Shown: positions 60,664 to 64,000 of the stretch, one piece after another
Layout of the letters: each line of letters starts with the position of its first letter
How positions within the stretch are numbered: position 1 is the stretch's first letter
Source of the DNA: JBEVOS01 sp044226655
Lineage (GTDB): Bacteria; Pseudomonadota; Alphaproteobacteria; Caulobacterales; Aquidulcibacteraceae
Direction of reading: 5' to 3'
Assembly (NCBI GenBank): GCA_044226655.1
Contig: JBGAGO010000007.1
Coordinates: 62,001-126,000, forward strand
Length of the DNA: 64,000 bases
Notes under the pieces: model-generated
What the model was told of the DNA's origin: nothing
Seen by the model: only the letters and a program-made list of their open reading frames with translations
The model's database searches: none
Made by a program: the position numbers and the translations under genes

Positions 60664-62138
60664 GCCTGCAACATCGCCTTCACACGCGCGCCAACCTCAG
60701 CCCGCGGAACCTCGACCTGCACGTCGCCGCGCGACGCAAGCCATTGCGCGCGATCATCGCCCGAAAGTTTCGCAAGGTCGGCGCCGCGCTTCAGATCGCG
60801 CAGCGTGACGACGCCCTTGGCCTTCTCATCACCGCCCTCGATCACCACGATCGGCGCATTGCGCTTATCGGCGTAGCGCATCTGCGCCTTCATGCCCGCG
60901 CCGCCGAGATAGACCTCCGCGCGCACGCCCGCCTTGCGCAGATCGTCCGCGATCGCGAAGGAATCGCCGACGCGGTCCCTATCCATGACCAGCACGACGA
61001 CGGGGCCTTCGGCTTGCGCATCGGCGCGCTGCGCCGCTTCGAGCGCGGCAGCGAGGCGCGACACGCCGATGGAGAAGCCGGTCGCCGGAATGCTCTCGCC
61101 GCGAAACCGCGACACCAGATCATCATAGCGCCCGCCCCCGCCGACCGAACCGAAGCGAATCCGATTGCCGTCTTCGTCCGTCGTCTCCGCGAGCAGCTCC
61201 GCCTCGAACACGGGGCCGGTGTAATATTCGAGCCCGCGCACGATGGTGGGATCGAACGCGACCTGCGTTTCATCGGCGCCCAGCCGGCGCAGCACCTCAT
61301 CGATGGCGCGCAATTCGTTCAGCGCCGCAATCCCCGCTTCGGACGTTCCCGCCACGCGCGCCAGATTGTCGAAGGTCTGCGAGGCCGTGGCGGCGCCGGC
61401 CTGCACGAGCGCGAGCACGGCTTCGCTTTGCGACGAAGAGAGCTCCGCGCCTTTGGTGAAATCGCCGCTCTCGTCCTTGCGGCCCTTGCCGAGCAGCGCG
61501 GCCACGCCATCGGCGCCGAGGCGATCGAACTTGTCGATGGCGCGCAGCACGATGAGGCGTTTGGCGAAATCGCCCGCGCCGATGCCGTTGGCCTCAAGCA
61601 CCGCGTCGAGCAAGCCGCGCGTCGAAACCTTGAGACGATAGCCGCCGCGCGCGATGCCCGCCGCTTCCAGAGCCGCGCAGGCCATCGCGATCATTTCCGC
61701 ATCCGCCGCCGGCCCCGGCGCGCCGACCGTGTCGGCGTCGCATTGCCAGAATTCGCGAAAGCGCCCCGGCCCCGGCTTTTCATTGCGCCACACTGGCCCC
61801 GCGGCCCAGCGGCGATAGGGCTTGGGCAACGCGTCGAAATTCTCCGCGACGAAGCGGGCCAGCGGCGCCGTCAAATCGTAGCGCAGCGACATCCATTGCT
61901 CGTCATCGTCCTGCAGCGCGAACACGCCCTCGTTCGGGCGGTCCTGATCCGGCAGAAATTTTCCCAGCGCGTCGGCATATTCGAACGCGCCCGTATCGAG
62001 CCGCTCGAACCCCCATTGCTCATAGACCGCCGAGACCTTCTCGATCAGCGCGCGTTCGGCCTGAAGGCTCGCGCCGCGGCGATCCTGAAAACCGCGCGGG
62101 CGGCGCGCTTTGGGGCGGAAATCTTTTGCAGAACTCAT
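60660..62138 (-). CDS. hisS: Histidyl-tRNA synthetase
   Basis: Charges tRNA-His (492 residues from the ATG at 62138). Class II motifs are present: motif 2 (SLRYDLTAPLARFVAEN, FRNEKPGPGRFREFWQCDAD read as VWRNEKPGPGRFREF), the histidine-specific GLEYYTGPVFEAE and motif 3 (GGGGRYDDLVSRFRG); the C-terminal anticodon domain has VVVLVMDRDRVG and GGDEKAKGVVTLRDL. The start is chosen because an upstream in-frame codon adds an unrelated peptide. It opens the hisS-hisZ-hisG operon. Confidence 0.96.
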   Translation of the reverse strand: MSSAKDFRPKARRPRGFQDRRGASLQAERALIEKVSAVYEQWGFERLDTGAFEYADALGKFLPDQDRPNEGVFALQDDDEQWMSLRYDLTAPLARFVAENFDALPKPYRRWAAGPVWRNEKPGPGRFREFWQCDADTVGAPGPAADAEMIAMACAALEAAGIARGGYRLKVSTRGLLDAVLEANGIGAGDFAKRLIVLRAIDKFDRLGADGVAALLGKGRKDESGDFTKGAELSSSQSEAVLALVQAGAATASQTFDNLARVAGTSEAGIAALNELRAIDEVLRRLGADETQVAFDPTIVRGLEYYTGPVFEAELLAETTDEDGNRIRFGSVGGGGRYDDLVSRFRGESIPATGFSIGVSRLAAALEAAQRADAQAEGPVVVLVMDRDRVGDSFAIADDLRKAGVRAEVYLGGAGMKAQMRYADKRNAPIVVIEGGDEKAKGVVTLRDLKRGADLAKLSGDDRAQWLASRGDVQVEVPRAEVGARVKAMLQA

Positions 62139-62357
62139 GGGATCATCGCAGGCGGTAGAGCAAAGGGGCGCCCGCCGCAATGCGGGGGCATGGTCAGTCT
62201 CGCGCTAGCTGCAATGTCGCGTCATGGGCGCGGCCTTACACCCAACGGCGCCGGGATGCACGCCTTTTCGCCGGCGGCTCCAGTCGGTCGACGCCGCGCC
62301 GCGCCGTTAACCTCGCCGCGCCTGGAGAGCAGAGGCGATTTGTGATAGTTTGCGTCT

Positions 62358-62627
62358 ATGGCGCACACCATCACCGCCGACGGCCTCGTGCCGCTCCCCG
62401 AGGAGATTCGCGACCGCCTGGGCGTCAAACCCGGCGAAGACGTGGAATTCCGCACGAACGAAAAAGGCGAGGTCGTGGTTGAAGCGGCTGCGGAACCTCG
62501 TCCAAAGAAGAGCGTCGCCGATCTGGTCGGTCTCTTCGGCCCTGGCATGAGCACCGACGAGGTCATGCGCCTCACGCGGGGAGATGATTGGCCTTCATCG
62601 ACACCAACGTCCTCCTCGACATCCTGA
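62358..62627 (+). CDS. AbrB/MazE-type antitoxin (VapB-like)
   Basis: An 89-residue protein with an N-terminal swapped-hairpin AbrB fold (ITADGLVPLPEEIRDRLGVKPGEDVEF) that binds DNA, and a C-terminal tail that would cover the toxin. The last 40 bp overlap the start of the PIN-domain gene in another frame, so the peptide end (SSTPTSSSTS) is a by-product of that overlap. It should repress its own operon. Confidence 0.85.
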   Translation: MAHTITADGLVPLPEEIRDRLGVKPGEDVEFRTNEKGEVVVEAAAEPRPKKSVADLVGLFGPGMSTDEVMRLTRGDDWPSSTPTSSSTS

Positions 62628-62986
62628 CGGCTGACCCCGTCTGGCTGTCTTGGTCGCGCCTACAGGTCGAACAGGTTCTTCAATCGGGGCCAGCGCGAAT
62701 TAGTCCAGTTGTTTACGCAGAACTTTGCGTCCGCGCGGCCCATATCGGCGTTATCGAAAGAGTCATGACCGACATCGGGCTGACGCTTGTAGAACCGGGC
62801 CGCCCAGCCCTCTTCGCCGCCGCCAAGGCCTACGGCGCATACCGCGCGCGGGGCGGCGTACGCACGGGCGTGCTGCCGGATTTCTTCATCGGCGCGCAGG
62901 CGGAAGCGGAAGGCGCTGTTCTGCTGACGCGCGATCCGCGCCGCTTCCAAACCTATTTCCCGGCGCTGCAGCTGATCGCGCCCTAA
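62588..62986 (+). CDS. PIN domain toxin (VapC-like ribonuclease)
   Basis: A 132-residue PIN-fold ribonuclease. The acidic metal-binding residues are visible: FIDTNVLLDI (Asp), VVYAELC (Glu), LPDFFIGAQAEAEG (Asp) and LTRDPRRFQTYFP (Asp). The start is a TTG at 62588 inside the antitoxin gene, the only start that gives the normal FIDTN N-terminus. VapC toxins cut tRNA or rRNA; the target here is unknown. The stop overlaps the redoxin stop on the other strand by 4 bp. Confidence 0.9.
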   Translation: MAFIDTNVLLDILTADPVWLSWSRLQVEQVLQSGPARISPVVYAELCVRAAHIGVIERVMTDIGLTLVEPGRPALFAAAKAYGAYRARGGVRTGVLPDFFIGAQAEAEGAVLLTRDPRRFQTYFPALQLIAP

Positions 62987-63627
62987 GCGCGATATTTCAC
63001 GCTGCAGCCATAGGGCACGGTCTGCGCCGTCTGCACCGCGCGGCCAGCGCGGAGATCGGCCAAAGCGGCGAGCACAAAATTGGTCGCGCCCTCGAGCGAG
63101 GAGGGCGCAGTGGACGGGCGGTCATCAATCGCGCCCTGATAGACGATCACGCCTGCGCCGTTGATGACGAACATGTGCGGCGTGGTGCGCGCGCCGTAGA
63201 GGTGGCCAACCGCGCCATCCGGATCGAGCAGGATGGCCGTGGGCGCAGCGTGCGCGGCCTGCGCGATCGAGAGCGCCCGCGCGCCATCCGCATAGCCCTG
63301 TTCGCCCGGCGCCGACGAGATGATCGAGAGCCACACCACATCTTGCGCCGTCGCCGCGCGCTGCGTGGCTTGCATGTTCCCGCCATTGTAGTGCTTGCGC
63401 ACATAGGGGCAGCCGTCATTGGTCCATTCGAGCACCACGGGGCGGCCGGCATAATCGCTGAGCGAACGGCGCGCGCCCGTCGCATCGATGGCAGAGAAAT
63501 TCGGCGCCTGCGCGCCGTTGGCGACCGACGCTTCCGCGGGCCGCGTCAGCACATAGCCCGCGCCCAAGGCTGCGGCGCCGACAAAGCCCGCGCCGATGAC
63601 GAGCGCGCGGCGGTTCAGCATGCTCAT
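62983..63627 (-). CDS. Thioredoxin-fold protein (redoxin type), probably exported
   Basis: A 214-residue protein with an N-terminal RR-containing signal or anchor (MLNRRALVIGAGFVGAAAL), possibly Tat-like, and a thioredoxin fold (APNFSAIDATGARRSLSDYA, VVLEWTNDGCPYVRKHYNGG). It has one Cys in the CPYV position instead of CxxC, so it is closer to AhpC/TSA or redoxin proteins. It begins 4 bp inside the end of dsbD, so it likely works with the DsbD reducing pathway. Confidence 0.85.
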   Translation of the reverse strand: MSMLNRRALVIGAGFVGAAALGAGYVLTRPAEASVANGAQAPNFSAIDATGARRSLSDYAGRPVVLEWTNDGCPYVRKHYNGGNMQATQRAATAQDVVWLSIISSAPGEQGYADGARALSIAQAAHAAPTAILLDPDGAVGHLYGARTTPHMFVINGAGVIVYQGAIDDRPSTAPSSLEGATNFVLAALADLRAGRAVQTAQTVPYGCSVKYRA

Positions 63628-64000
63628 GGCCGTTCTCCCTGCTCTGCGATCGCGTCGAGCACGATCCCTTCGGTCAAGATCTGCGGCAGGATCCGCGGGC
63701 GCGCCTCGCCCGGCGGGTAGTAGAGATAGAGCGGCACGCCATCGCGGCCGAATTGTGCGAGCGCGCGCGCGATCTCGGCGTCGCGATTGGTCCAATCGGC
63801 TTCGAGGAACACGATGTCGTGCTGCGCGAAGGCCTGCACCACGCGCGCCGATTGCAAGGTCGTGGCCTTGTTGACCTGGCAGGTGACGCACCAGGCGGCG
63901 GTGAAATCCACGAACACGCCCTTGCCCTGATCGACAAGCGCGGTGACGCGCGCGGGCGACCAGGCTTGCGCATCGAGCGTCGCCGCGGTCGCGGGCGGCG
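63624..64000 (-). CDS. dsbD: Thiol:disulfide interchange protein DsbD, C-terminal part (cut by window edge)
   Basis: The last 124 or so residues of a DsbD-type protein, which carries reducing power across the inner membrane. The periplasmic C-terminal thioredoxin domain is visible: FVDFTAAWCVTCQVNK, with the CxxC of the family, then FLEADWTNRDAEIARALAQF and GRDGVPLYLYYPPG. The rest of the gene is beyond the right edge. Its stop overlaps the start of the redoxin gene by 4 bp. Confidence 0.9.
   Translation of the reverse strand, partial: PPATAATLDAQAWSPARVTALVDQGKGVFVDFTAAWCVTCQVNKATTLQSARVVQAFAQHDIVFLEADWTNRDAEIARALAQFGRDGVPLYLYYPPGEARPRILPQILTEGIVLDAIAEQGERP

Overview
The window is a very GC-rich stretch of an alphaproteobacterial chromosome. 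Gene content and order point to the Caulobacterales/Hyphomonadaceae side of the class: fliL-fliM-DUF6468-motE followed by a large TPR protein, flgF-flgG-flgA-flgH, lspA-DUF3035-M16-M16, hisS-hisZ-hisG, and CIRCE-controlled groESL. This placement is inferred from gene order and familiar protein families; no ribosomal RNA or other decisive marker is present. I found no tRNA, rRNA, CRISPR array, prophage or insertion sequence.

Layout. 1-5082: ETF-ubiquinone oxidoreductase, a family-4-like uracil-DNA glycosylase, a lytic transglycosylase and a small glycosyltransferase. 5116-14127: two flagellar operons facing away from each other (fliL, fliM, DUF6468, motE and a 1000-residue TPR protein on the minus strand; flgF, flgG, flgA, flgH on the plus strand), then a CheY-like regulator. 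14862-19610: a MaoC dehydratase, ribF, tadA, an RluB-type pseudouridine synthase, two tandem TerC proteins and rsmD. 19591-22311: a divergent pair of membrane-anchored TIR proteins, the most system-like accessory locus here. 22308-31774: mutL, DUF4242, a GlxA-type AraC regulator, a LOG protein, an M16 peptidase pair, a DUF3035 lipoprotein, lspA and a glycosyltransferase. 31942-42869: ABC-F, NDH-2, ileS (split by an apparent frameshift), a metallo-hydrolase, glutathione peroxidase and an emrAB-like efflux operon with a divergent TetR gene. 42878-49076: an aminotransferase, an RcnB-like repeat protein, groESL and an M24-like protein. 49244-53646: a ParDE pair, DUF418, an orphan LytS-type kinase and NhaA. 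53834-58096: a PQQ alcohol dehydrogenase followed by a TonB-dependent receptor. 58589-64000: hisG/hisZ/hisS, a VapBC-type pair, a redoxin and the end of dsbD.

The most striking non-genic signal is a dense set of palindromic elements. The best-defined family has a short GC-rich hairpin, a second hairpin whose stem changes from copy to copy while staying paired, and a G-rich tail; two unlike arms are usually joined head to head. Some copies lie inside essential genes: mutL carries one in frame, with the TAA of the consensus palindrome changed to TAC in the frame used, and ileS carries two single arms, one next to the frameshift. Every convergent gene junction in the window either contains a palindromic repeat or has overlapping 3' ends (four of them the 4-bp form YTAR). 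This suggests that the repeats act as two-way transcription ends.
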